From the NCBI GenBank assembly GCA_003615045.1, contig ML014175.1, positions 30,767 to 94,766 of the forward strand: a stretch of 64,000 nt of DNA, given 5' to 3'. Of this stretch, positions 35,966 through 47,161 are shown one piece after another. Position 1 is the stretch's first letter. Every line of letters starts with the position of its first letter. Below the pieces are notes generated by a model. It saw only the letters and a program-made list of their open reading frames with translations. It was not told the DNA's origin and did not search any database. The position numbers were made by a program, and so were the translations under genes. The stretch is from Caulochytrium protostelioides. Lineage: Eukaryota > Chytridiomycota > Caulochytriomycetes > Caulochytriales > Caulochytriaceae.

Positions 35966-38628
35966 AGCCTTGTCAGAACATCGGCCTTTCATTGTTTCTG
36001 CCAAATTGGGTACCTCATGAGCCATCGATAGGGATCGGCATCGGCGGTGGTCGGTTCGTCCACACGGACTTTCCCCGCCGAGAACCCACCGTGATGATAG
36101 GTCATGCGGGTCCCTCCGTATGGTCCTCCTAGGGCGACCCTCATCGGTCGCCTGAGCGAGTCCCAAGCCTGGCAGGGTCGTCCCAGACTGTCACGGCTGC
36201 ACAAACGGTCAAGACAGTCACGACGGCCAGGACCGCCGAAGCGGCTACGACGGCCGCCGCCCCCGCAGTGTGGCCACCGCGTCTTTCGGCTCTCTGAAAA
36301 TCCGCCGAGCCGCACCCGCCAGCCCTTCTGGGCTGTCTGCGGCGGCCTCGCCTTCCCTCTGGCGCTGCCAGCCTCCGCCATCGCGGGGTCGGACGTGCTC
36401 TGCAGTGCGTCCGCCCCACGGAGACGTGTGCTCCCGCATCGATTCTCGTGCGAATGAGGGACTGGCCCAGGACGGGGGTGGACGACTGCTGTGGACCACA
36501 GCGGCCGCCGGCGGAGTTGCCGTCTGCCCCGGACGGGCCAAGGAATCGAGGCTTGGGCGCGACTCGCCGAACAGATTTAATTGTCTCGTGTTTCTTTCCT
36601 TTTTTTTCTGTTGTCGAGGGGATGCTCCCGAGCGCGGCTTTTCGGGAGCCATCAGCCCGTTGGAGAGGCCCTTGCGGCGGAGGGAGGGCGCCGCTGGACT
36701 CCGGCGGCGGTGGGGACCATGCGCACCGCGCTCACCGCTGGGCTTCGGCGTGGTCCCGGTTGGCCCGCGTTGACCGACCGACCATGGCGCGTTCCAGCAG
36801 TCTCCTCGCCCGGCCCGGCCGGCGCCCTCGCCTTCGTGACGGGCGAAGCACGACGGCGCGAGCAGCATGCTGCTCCGTGCTCCGCGCTCCCTGCTCACAG
36901 GACGACGGCGGGGCGACGGGGGTGCGTTCGGGGACGTGGCCGCCGTACCGTCGACCCGCTCGCTCGCTCGCTCGCTCGTTCCCGGAAGCATACCGACGGC
37001 GGTCTGACCCCCGACCGTGGCGCGCCCGGCCTCGTTCGGACTCGGCGTCGATGGGCGGTGGCGACGGCGACGAGCCCGTCTTGGTCCATCGGCCCTAAGT
37101 CACACAAATCACAGAGAAGCGACGATACGTGGCCAAAGTGGGTGCTGAAGGGCACGTTCCCAGACCGAACGGGCCCTTGCATGGATGCGAGTATGACCAT
37201 CATACCTGCACGTGCTCCTCTCCCGACCAAACGTGCGCACAAGGTTTTGGTTGACGTCGGACCACCTCCGCCCCTCCCCACCACTCGACCACTCGACATC
37301 CTCTCTTCACCATGTAAGCTGAAGAACCCACCGTCCGTCTCGGCATTCCGGTCCTCCCCCGCGTTGACGGGTCATACCGGTGACACACATGCACATACAT
37401 ACACACACCGAAACACACATGGACACCGACAGGGCATACGCAGCATAGCGACCGATTTTCCCCCACGAGCATGGGGTCTGAACAGGCGGCATGCTTCGAG
37501 CGAAAATCCAGCACCCCTGAGCACGGCTCCTTCACCAGCGATGCGAGCACCGGCAACGAGCCCTCTTGCCAGGCCAGACTAATGCGTGTTCCAGATGGAG
37601 ACCGTTGACCCTTCCAACCCAGCGACGCTACGCGTGACGACCTCGTGGCGAGCCCTTCTCGGAGGGGTATCGCACGAGTCCCGCCTTCGTGGTCGGCGTG
37701 GCAACTTGGGGCATCCCCTCACAGCAGCAAAAGACTCATGCCTTCGCTGTTCTGTCTTGACACACCGAGATGTCGGCCGTCCATGGCGAGACGCCGCTCT
37801 CGTCGTCGATAGGGAGCAAGACGCGAATGTCATCGTTTCTTGGCCTGTTGCGTCGGCCACGTAGATGCTGTTCGGAGGTCAACGCATATCTCTGTCTGAC
37901 GCCTTTCATAGCTGGCGCTTGGTTTGACGCGGAAGCGCCGTGCGGGTTCTCGGCATGGTGTTCTTTCGCTTCTCCCCATACCCGTGCCGTGGTTGCCCTG
38001 TTTCGTCCTCGTAGTAGCCGCGGTACGGTCTCGCATGGGGGTGGTGTTTTCGCTGTCTGCGGCACGTCGTTCCTTATTGGAATCTCATGATCCGTCCTCT
38101 ATGCTGTTACCAGTTGCGGCACGCATGTTCTAACGGTGGCCGCCCGGTGGCCACCCTCATAGGACTAGCGGAACAGCGTTCATGACGGTGTCAGCATGGT
38201 TAAGCAATACTATGCATGATCTCTGCCGGCGTCGCTGCCGTCGCGCTTTTCCGATCATCGCGAAATGCCGAAGAGTCCGTCTCTTCACTGATCGTTAGCA
38301 TGTTTTCCGGCATGCGATGGATTTGTCCTCAATTGTCTGCTACGTCGCATGCTTTCCCCATTGTTGAGCGTCCCATCTCGGCCCGAGGAAGGGGCAGTCG
38401 TTTCAACCAAAGCCGTAGCAGATGATTTTAAATCCTCTATGCGGATGCATTGTCTACTGTCTGCATAGGCCATCTGGCATGTGTGTGTGTGTGTCTGTTG
38501 TGCTGGCGCCCGTTATTGTGCCTTCCCCCTTTAAGGGCAGCCTTAGCCTCCACCTCGTAGTTCGGACCGTAATACTCACCTTTCCCGTTTCTCCTGCACT
38601 TCTTTCCCGTCGGTTTCCCATCGAACAG
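35966..38628. other. Long intergenic region upstream of eL19
   Basis: 2.7 kb. The part at 36040-37080 is very GC-rich with long overlapping frames of low-complexity composition on both strands, none believable. An ACACACATGCACATACATAC-type dinucleotide-rich stretch lies near 37380-37430 and a (GT)n run near 38481-38495. The first exon of the ribosomal protein gene must lie somewhere in the last kilobase, but I could not place it. Confidence 0.4.
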
Positions 38629-39202
38629 GTCCTCCAACCTGACCTTCCAGAAGCGCATTGCCGCGTCCGTCCTGGGCTGCGGCAAGCGCAAGGTGTGGCT
38701 CGACCCCAACGAGATGCCCCAGGTCGCCACCGCCAAGTCGCGCGCTGATGTCCGCAAGTTCATCAAGACCGGCCTCATCACCAAGAAGCCCGAGGTCGGC
38801 ACCTCCCGCGAGCGCTTCCGTGCCAAGCTCCTGGCCAAGCGTGCCGGCCGCCACCGCGGTTTCGGTAAGCGCAAGGGTACCGCTGAGGCGCGCATGCCCT
38901 CGTCGCTCCTGTGGATGCGCCGCCAGCGCGCCCTCCGCACGCTCCTGCGCAAGTACCGCGCTGCCGACAAGATCGACAAGCACATGCACCACGAGCTCTA
39001 CCTCAAGGCCAAGGGTAACATGTTCAAGAACAAGCGTGTTCTGATGGAGTACATCCAGAAGGCCAAGGCCGAGAAGGCCCGCTCCAAGCACCTCGCCGAG
39101 CAGGCCCAGGCCCACCGTCTCAAGAACAAGGTCGCCCGCGAGCGCCGCGCCGTCCGCGTCGCCGAGAAGCGCGAGCAGGTCATTGCCTCCATGGACGCCT
39201 AA
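38629..39202 (+). CDS. RPL19: Ribosomal protein eL19 (60S), last exon; first exon not located
   Basis: Large-subunit ribosomal protein. The exon starts after the acceptor GAACAG with one base of a split codon, then [20 protein letters not shown]. It continues through KVWLDPNE, the [12 protein letters not shown] block and [20 protein letters not shown], to the [17 protein letters not shown]-type helix and a basic C-terminal helix rich in Lys, Glu and Ala, with TAA at 39200-39202. That makes 190 codons before the stop; the yeast protein has 189, so only a tiny 5' exon (start codon plus two bases, or a few codons) is missing, as is common in ribosomal protein genes. No ATG followed by a good GTRAGT donor in the right phase was found within about 1 kb upstream. 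Confidence 0.95.
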
Positions 39203-40919
39203 GCGTCGGGCGCGACCTCAGCGTTCGAGCAGGCGACGGCGATGGCGATGGCCGCCTGTGGAGGCGGCCGACCAGCGGGTCTGCGCCCTGGAGCCTGATG
39301 GCTTCTTGCGCATGGCCTCCCTGCCGTCGTTTTCTCCTGTTGGTGCCGTTGATTCGTAGTAGTAGTAATAGTACAATTGGTTGGACTCGGACCTGTCGAC
39401 CTGGGAACCGGCGTTCGGGTAGCCGTCGAAGTCGGAGTTTGGATGCTGGGATGACTTGCTACGGGCAGCCCCTTGGTTCGGGTGATTCATGCCTCGCCTC
39501 GCCTCGCCCCGACCTGTCACCGTGGATCGTGACAGGATCATCTCTCGATAGGTTGTTGTTGAGGGAGATTCGGGCGGAACAAAACAGGAGTCGTCTGTTA
39601 CCGATGCCTGTCATGCGGCATCGAGCCATGGATCACCTCGTTTTTTTTTTTTCTTTCTACGTCGCGAACGTGGATCGTCACGTGACTCTTGCGCTCACGC
39701 CGGTTGATCGACGGGTGATGGTCGATGGCGACTGTGCGACTGTGCCTTCCACGCGGCAAGCCCTTTCTCATCCCTGTCTTTTCGCGTTCTGAACATGCCC
39801 GGATCATGGCGTCCGAGAAACGTTGGCGAGGACGGCATCCGCACGCGCTCTCGACGGTCCAACGCCATCGCGGGCCCTCGGTCTGTCATTGCCGCGGGCC
39901 ACGCCGACCGCATGCCGGCCAGGATCCGCGCGACCCCGGGCGGCGCTCAGGCACGGCGCGAGGGCCGGGCTGCGCCTGCTGGCGACGCGCGGCGACGCGG
40001 CGGATGAGGGCGCCGGGACGGCGCACCCTGCGGGTGTGGCCTCGCGCGGCGTGGAACGACGGCGGGCAGCTGACGCCGTGGCGCGGGTGACCCCCGCTGC
40101 GGGGCCGCCGCCCAGGGATGGGACGACGGCGGGGCCGGCGAACCCGCTTTGCGCAGGGCCGAAGGCGCGTGCCACGGCCGCTGCCACGCTGCGCAGCGAT
40201 CGGACGCCGCGCCTGGTGCGGCGGCTCGCCGGTCGCGCTCCCTGCCGAGCCCGTCCTGGGCCGGCGGAGGCGCGAAGCACGGCCGGGACCCGTGGCCGCG
40301 TGCTTCGGCGTCCGATGCGCGCGCGATCAAGGCGCGACGCTCTCGCGAGAGGGATGCCGCTGCGGGGCGATGCGCGCGGCGCCGCGCTTCGATCGCACGC
40401 GGTGGTGATGGGGATCGCGCGCGCTCCCCGCGCATGCGATGATCGTGCAGGGACGCTGATCGTCGCGGCAGGCGAATGGATCGAGTCCATTCGGGACGCA
40501 CCGATGCCACCACGGGGCCGTATCATCACTGGATGAGTCGCGCTGGTCTGCATCCGCCTCGACGATCGGCGCGCGGCTTCGCTCGCCGCCCACGGTGCTG
40601 GACCGCGTCCCTCCCTGCTTGCGCGCAGACCGCCGGGCTGTCTGTGCTCGTGGCCGTCGCCGTCGCCGATTCTGCACCTGCACCTGATCCCGAAAGCGCA
40701 CCCGCGTCCGCATCGACCGTCTCCTGGATGGTGGACGCGCGCCGCCCACGACCGCCGCTCCCGCCCGCGGCCTCGCCGGCCTGATCCTGGCGTCCACGCC
40801 GCGCCGCGGGCCGCGACCGCGTCGTCGGGGTGGACGACCTCCCGCGCGCATGATCCGTTCGGGCGCTCCGCTCACGTCGGCGGCCGCCACGCGTCGTCGG
40901 AGGGCCGCGCACCGGGAGA

Positions 40920-40982
<63 letters not shown>
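39203..40982. other. Intergenic region between eL19 and the Sec7-PH gene
   Basis: 1.8 kb. The first 600 nt are mixed in composition (including a T run at about 39641-39652). The remainder is extremely GC-rich with Arg/Ala frames on every strand that have no family resemblance. It should contain the promoter of the downstream gene. The last 60 nt are a (GCCGTC)n run, listed separately. Confidence 0.4.
40921..40981. repeat. (GCCGTC)n microsatellite directly upstream of the Sec7-PH start
   Basis: Ten tandem hexamers end two bases before the ATG at 40983, so they lie in the 5' leader or, if an upstream start is used, encode an Ala-Val/Pro-Ser repeat. Confidence 0.85.
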
Positions 40983-42469
40983 ATGGCGGGACCCCTCGCT
41001 GCCGGCCCATCGGCGCCGCGGCGGTCCTTCTCGGCCGACGGCGTCGCCATCACGGTGACGCCGCCCGCCGCCGCGCCGGCCCCGCCGATGGGCCGGCCGT
41101 CCATGATACCGCCCGTGGCGATCTCGCGCGCCGCGGCACCGCAGGCGCTGGCCACCAAAGCGCTGCCGTCACCGCCGTCGCCGCCGTCGCCGCCGACACC
41201 ATCGCCGCTCTTGAAGCCATGGTCGCGGACGGCGCGGCCAGCGAACGGCGGCCGCGCGGAAGGCACGGTCTTGCTGGAGTCGCTGAGCTTGCCTGCCGCG
41301 ATCGCTGAACCCCACGAGACGGATGCTGCGGGATGCTCGCCGCCGCGGTCGCGGACGCTGGCGTTCCAGGACGGCACGGGCGCGTATACCACGGCCACGC
41401 GAACCCACCGGCCACGCGACACGGACACCAAATCGATCGGCGCGTCGTCGATCGGCGCGACCCTCAAGACGAAGGTCGCCGCGACGTTCCGACGGCATCC
41501 GCGCCGCTCCGAGAAAGCGTCCAAATCGTTCTTCTCCCTCGCCAGCCAGGATACGGGCCGACCCGCCTCCGTCGCGGATGCGCCCGCCACGTCGACGCCG
41601 GCCGCCGCCGACGATCTGCCCGAGTCGCCGATCTCCATCAACCATTTTCTTGCCGAAGTGTCCGCCCCCGCGTCGCCGCTCCACCCGGCCAAGGCCGCAC
41701 CGCCAGCCGCGCCGTCGACGCCGTCGTTTAAACCCGGCCTGCTCAGCCGGCTGTTCCGGTACCGCAAGTCAGGATCGCCGAGTCTGCCCATGACGGCGCC
41801 GGTGCCGCTGCGCGCAAGTATGCCGCGCGCGTCGCTCGATGCCGCCTTCAGCGCGCCCGTCCTGCCCCTACCCGACATATCGCCGGGCCAGTCGTTTATG
41901 GCCGCCATGCCGCTGGGCCGTGATGGCGGCGAGGGCGCCAACGACTCGCTCAGTCGCTTCCAAACGCCGCCCCTGCTGCCCGGGTTCGATGCCGTCCAGG
42001 CGCGCGATGGAGCTGCCACGCCGCGTCGCGACGACGGGGCTGACGCTCCATCGCTGGGGACGCCGGTGCGCGCGCCGCTCAAGCGCTATGCCGCCAGCGA
42101 GTGCGGCACACACGCTTCGTTCATGGCCGCGCCGTTGCCGCTGCCGGCCGCCGCGGCGTCGAGCGGCCCCCGCCGCCCGCCCCTCATAGCGTCACGCTGC
42201 GTCACGGACGCCGCCGCCGCCGTTGAGCACATGTCGACGCCGACCCGGGATGCGGCGCTGTCCCGCGAAGCCGCGACGGCCGCGGCCTCGGCGACGCCCC
42301 ACGCCTCGGTCGCGAGCTACCGCCGTCTCTACGATCTAGCGGCTTCGCCGGAAACCGTCGCGCTGCCCGTGCCCGAGATCGTGACCCTAGCGATTGATGA
42401 CGACAGGGACGCCCGAGCGACGGACGGGGCCCTGCTGAGTCCATTGGTACGGCCCGCGGCGGTCTCGCT

Positions 42470-42508
<39 letters not shown>

Positions 42509-45500
42509 CGCGCCGCATCATGGCTCGACGGGCTATGCCGCTGCCGCCGCCTGCGTGCGGCTGAAGCGCACCTTGACATCGGTCTCAGGGCCGGTCGTGC
42601 CCATGATCCCGGCGGGCAGCCACGGCCGCGGCTTCGCGGCGCTGGCCATCGACCCGCCGTCGCTCCCCGATGTGCCGGCGTCGGCAGAGCCTACCACGCA
42701 TCCCCCGTCCTCGTCATCTCCGGTCCGCGAAGCGGCTCCCGCCAGGTCCACGGAAACGAATCCATCTGGCATGACGCTGGCGTCGTCGGCTGCCACGCCC
42801 GTTGCGGCGACCACGTCGCCGCTGCCGGCCGCTGCCGTGGCCACGGCGGCGGCAGCGGTGGCCCCGGCGAACCAGCGTACCGACTTGGCGGGCGCTGCAT
42901 TGACGGGGCTACCCGCGACGGGCTGGGCCGCGTCGTTGACATCGGCACCGGCGGAGCATCTCACCATGGATGTTGTTGACGATGCCATGCTGGCGGTGGC
43001 GCTGGCGGCGGCGTCGACGGCCCTCGATGCCGAAGATTCCTCACCAGCTCCAGCGCTTCCCGCCCCGCCACAGGAGGACGCCGCCGTTGACCGCCTCCCG
43101 ACGCCGCCGGAAGTCGACACCCCGACGCCGGCGGAAGTGGAAGCGGCGACGCCCTTCGTTATCAAACGGTCCAACTACACGACCTATCCGGCCGCCGTCG
43201 TCGCGGACGCGCTGTTCCAGGAAACGATTGAGGATCTGCCGCTGTCGGACTATGTGCAAGTTCTTGGCCAGCCCGATGCCTTTCATACCGACGTCCTGGC
43301 GGCGTACATGGCGCACTACCATTTCGACGACCGGCTCTCGCTGCTGAATGCGTTCCGTCTGCTAAACGGCCGGCTCGTGCTGCGCGGCGAGACCCAGCAG
43401 ATGGACCGCATTCTCTATCAGTTTGCCCGGCACTACTGGGAAACCACGCGCGACGCGACTCGACAGATCCTGCGCAGTATTGATTGCGTGTATACCATTG
43501 TTTTTTCCATCGTGTTGCTCAACACGGATCTTTACTCGCGGGCGACACGAACTAAAATGACCCGCAAGCGGTTTGTGCAGAACACGCTCGAGCTCCTCGA
43601 AGCTATGGTTGCCCCTAACGGCCTTCGCCAAGGGATGGCTGCTCTCGCGACAACAACAACAACAACAACACCATCCTCAACAGTAACAGCGACAGCCACA
43701 GCGGCCATGTCGACAACGGCGACGCGTATGCCTGCTGCGCCGGTGCCCACTGTCTCGTTATCGCGACCACCCGTGACGCCGGCGGCCGCGCCTCCGCCGT
43801 CATGGCGGTGGCCGACCCGCTCGGCGTCGCCGGCAGCCACGACGCGGTCGGTCATTGAGCTCCCCGTAACCCGTTCGTCAGCGATGGCGGTGGCACCGTC
43901 ATCGACATCTCCGCCCTTGCGTCAAGCCGCAGAAACCTTGGCCGTGCCCCAAACGCAGTGTCCCAAGGAACCAGCGGACGCGATGGCCGCCACGGCCACC
44001 ACCTCACCCGATCTGTCGCCGGAGCCCGTGTCCGAGCCGGTTTCGACGCAGGAGCCCGAGCCGGGCGCGGCGCCCAAGATCTCGACTTCGACGGCAGCAT
44101 CGACAGCGGCGCCGACGGCGGCAGTCGTGTTCGATGACCCGCTCGCACTGCCGCAGTGGCATCGGACCATGAAAAACTATCTGCGGGACATCTACGTGCA
44201 GGTCCGCAGCGCGTCGGTGGCGCAGCGCGTCTTTCTCGATCCGCAGCATCCGCTGCCACCCGTGATGCCGACGCTCGTCGGCGCCGAGGCCGTGGCCCAG
44301 CCCCACTCGGCCCCTGGCACGCCCGCAGGCGGACGGGTGGCCGGCGCCGCCAGTCTGACGGGCGCCGGCGTTCTGTCCTCGCGGGCCTCCCACAAGTCGA
44401 GCTCCATCGATGCGGTGCGCTGGGAGATCGGTGCCGATGCGGTCCCGGAGCGCGGCAGCGAGACCTTGCCTCTGCCCCACGGCCACCACGGCCCCCACAG
44501 TGTTGATACCCATGCACTTTTGCCGGGGCTGGCGCCCCTCGCGCCGCCTCTGTCCGCCGCCGCCGCCGCTGCTGCTACCGGTGCCGCCGCCGCTGCTGCT
44601 ACCGGTGCCGCCGCGACGGTCGGAGCCACGCCGCTGCCGCCGTGGGTACCCATGGGCATCACGCCGGCGCTCGCGAGCGCACGGCTGACCGCCGAGCGGA
44701 TCGCGGCGGGCCTGCGCCGCGGCGTCGCGAACGGCGGGAGCAGCGCGAGCGCCGACGAGCATGCGGCCGTGACGCCCCCCGGGGGCCAGATCGTCCTGAC
44801 TGCTGCTCGAGGAGCGCCGGGGTCGACCGGGGGCTCTCAGGTCACGCCGTTGGCGTCGACGGTCTCGGGCGGCACGTGGAGTCCCGGCAACTCCAGCAAC
44901 ATGACGTCGTTCAGCCGCGTGACGGGCACGGCAAGTCTCCCGCGGCACATCGGCGCGCCGAACCACGGCTCGGGCCCGGTGGCGTCGTGGTTCCTGCGGC
45001 TCGGTGGCAGCAGCAGCGCCATCAGCATGCCGGCCCACCGCCCCGGATCGAGCACAAGCGACGCGTTGATCGACGGCGCGTGTGCGGGTGGATCGCAGCA
45101 CTCGCTGCCGTCGATGCCGTTCCTGGGCAACACGAGCGGCCTCGGCTCGATGTCCTCGTTCTCGATGCAGTCGGCGGCATCGGAATCGGTGCCGACCCTG
45201 GCGCTGCCGACGGCGTCGGCGTCCTCGGCCGCCGCGGCCGCCGTCGAGGCCGAACTCGACCAATGGATCTCGGCGCCGCCGCTCGCCGAGGGGCTGCTGA
45301 TCCGCAAGCAGACGATGGACGCGATGGACAAGAAACCGCGGCACCGACGCTGGGTCAAAGTCTGGTCCGTGCTGGCCGCCAGCGAGCAGGTCGGGCTCCA
45401 CCTGGTGACGGTCCGCGTGAACGACGCGACCGCCCGCAGCGCGACCGTGGCCACCACCGCGACCGCGACGTCGGCAGTCGACTCCTCCCTGGGACCCCTC

Positions 45501-46759
45501 CGGCCCATGATCGCGTCACCCACGTCTGATCCGGGCGGCGCCGCCGTCTCACCAGCACCCGCGTTTGGGGCCGTGCTGCCCGACCTGAGCGGCCCTTCCG
45601 ACGGCGGCGGCGTGATGATGGCTTCGCCCCACGGGTCACCCGCCGCGCTCGCTGCCGCGACCATACCCTCCCGCGGCGGTAGCGGCCACAACAGCGGCAG
45701 CGATGTGGGCGCCCACGGCGGCGGCGGCGACGTGACGCCGTTGACGTCGACCGCGACGGGCGCTGAGTGCGTGCTGCTCGGCCTCCGCGCCCTCCATCCG
45801 CATCTGCGCATCGCCGACGGTACCGACGTCCTGCGCGCCCTCAACCTCCTGCACGCCGTCGCGACCGAGTTCCCTGTCCCCGGATACTCGGACGTCCGGC
45901 CGTGGGTGCTGCGCCTCGCGCTGACCGACGGGGCGGAGTATCTGCTGCAAGCGTCGTCGGCCGCACGGCTGCGCGACTGGGTCCGCCGCATCAACCTCGC
46001 CGCCGCGCGGTACAGCAAGGACCCGTTGCCGGGCACGGGCATGAGCAACGCCGAGTATGGCTGGTCCACCGTTGAGGCGCATCTCCGCGCGTCTGCCCCG
46101 CCACCGGCCGCGACCGACGGTTCCACCGAGCCGCGGTCGTCCGCGGCGGAGCCGCATCCAGCCGCTGCTCTCGACTTGGCGCCGCCGCTCGCACCGCCGC
46201 CGTCGAAACTGCGCATCGTTGCCTGGCACCCACCACGCATCGGCGCACGTCTGATCGCGCAGAACCGCACGCTTGCCGACCAGGCGGCCCGCATGCACCG
46301 ACAGGTCGCGCTCGCCAACGCGGCGATCGCCGAGCACGCGCGCTTGCGCTGCCCGATGGAGGCGTGGCTCGCGAGCCAGCCGCACTTGCGCCGCGCTGGC
46401 ATGGCCAACTGGGTCCGCAAACAGCGATACCTCGTCGCCGAGTTCGACAAGTACTCGACGTATGCGGACGCGCTGGACCGCGCGATGGCCGAAGCCGCGG
46501 CAGCCACGGCGCCGGGTGACGCGACGACCGCGGATCCCCAGCTAACTCCTTTGGAGGTGCCCGAGAAGCACGAGACACTGGCTGTTCCAGAGGCCATCGC
46601 GGGGTCTTCGTCGCGGCTTGTTGGCCACCCGTGCCACCGCGCCGAGTCGCCCAGCCCGGTCGCGGACGCCGTGCTGTCTGATAGAGATGAGGTGCCGCCG
46701 CTGCTCCCCGAGAAGCCGGCACACATGAAGCCTGCCGCGCTCTTGCGACCGTCCCCGAC

Positions 46760-46791
<32 letters not shown>

Positions 46792-47024
46792 CAACGACGG
46801 CGGTGGCGGCGGCAGCTGCAGCAGATCCGACTGCGGATGGGACCCAGCGAATGTCCGCGGCACCGACCGGTGACCTTCTCGCGGACGAGCCCGAGTCGGC
46901 CGCGGTGGTGCTCCACGCACCGAACCAGTCCTTGCCGCGCGGCCTGAAAGCCCCGATCCGCTCGTCGTCCACGACCGCCGCCGTGCGACGCGACGTCGCC
47001 TCGCTCGCCGAGCATATAACTTAA
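40983..47024 (+). CDS. Sec7-PH Arf guanine-nucleotide exchange factor (EFA6/Yel1/Syt1-like)
   Basis: It would activate Arf-family GTPases at the plasma membrane or endosome. The single exon codes for 2,013 residues, very large for the family. Residues 1-~720 and 880-1,420 are low-complexity Ala/Pro/Ser/Thr. The Sec7 domain (~724-880) contains FHTDVLAAYMAHYHF, the catalytic-Glu loop RGETQQMDRIL near 800, and SIVLLNTDLYSRATRTKMTRKRF (the hydrophobic groove motif). A split PH domain lies at ~1,430-1,680. It opens with EGLLIRKQTMDAMDKKPRHR and closes with a Trp-containing helix (LRDWVRRIN), with a ~120-residue insertion between. A helical C-terminal region (~1,740-1,850: AQNRTLADQAARMHRQ..., ATYAD-like) resembles the post-PH helices of EFA6. 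A divergent arrangement LSLLNAFRLLNGR precedes the Glu loop. Weak paralogue-level identity only. Confidence 0.85.
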
Positions 47025-47161
47025 CTTAACTCCTGGTTTTCTCTTTTTGTCCCATCTTTTCTTTCTTTCTTTTTGCATTTGCTTGTCTTTGCTTCCAATC
47101 TACATGCATTCCTACTTGTAATTCCTCATGCGATGTCTGTTCGTTGTGCAACGTCTCTGCG
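47025..47161. other. Short convergent spacer between the Sec7-PH gene and LEU1
   Basis: 137 nt with a T-rich stretch (ttttctttctttctttttg). The two genes converge here and probably share 3'-processing signals. Confidence 0.6.

Noticed and set aside
36245-37582. Frames of 165-333 codons on both strands between the 35.9 kb relic and eL19
   Set aside because: Overlapping frames with mixed low-complexity composition, no motif and no splice logic; treated as non-coding.
44837-46972. 711-codon frame antisense to the Sec7-PH gene
   Set aside because: Ser/Ala/Arg shadow of a low-complexity coding region; the PH and Sec7 motifs are on the plus strand.
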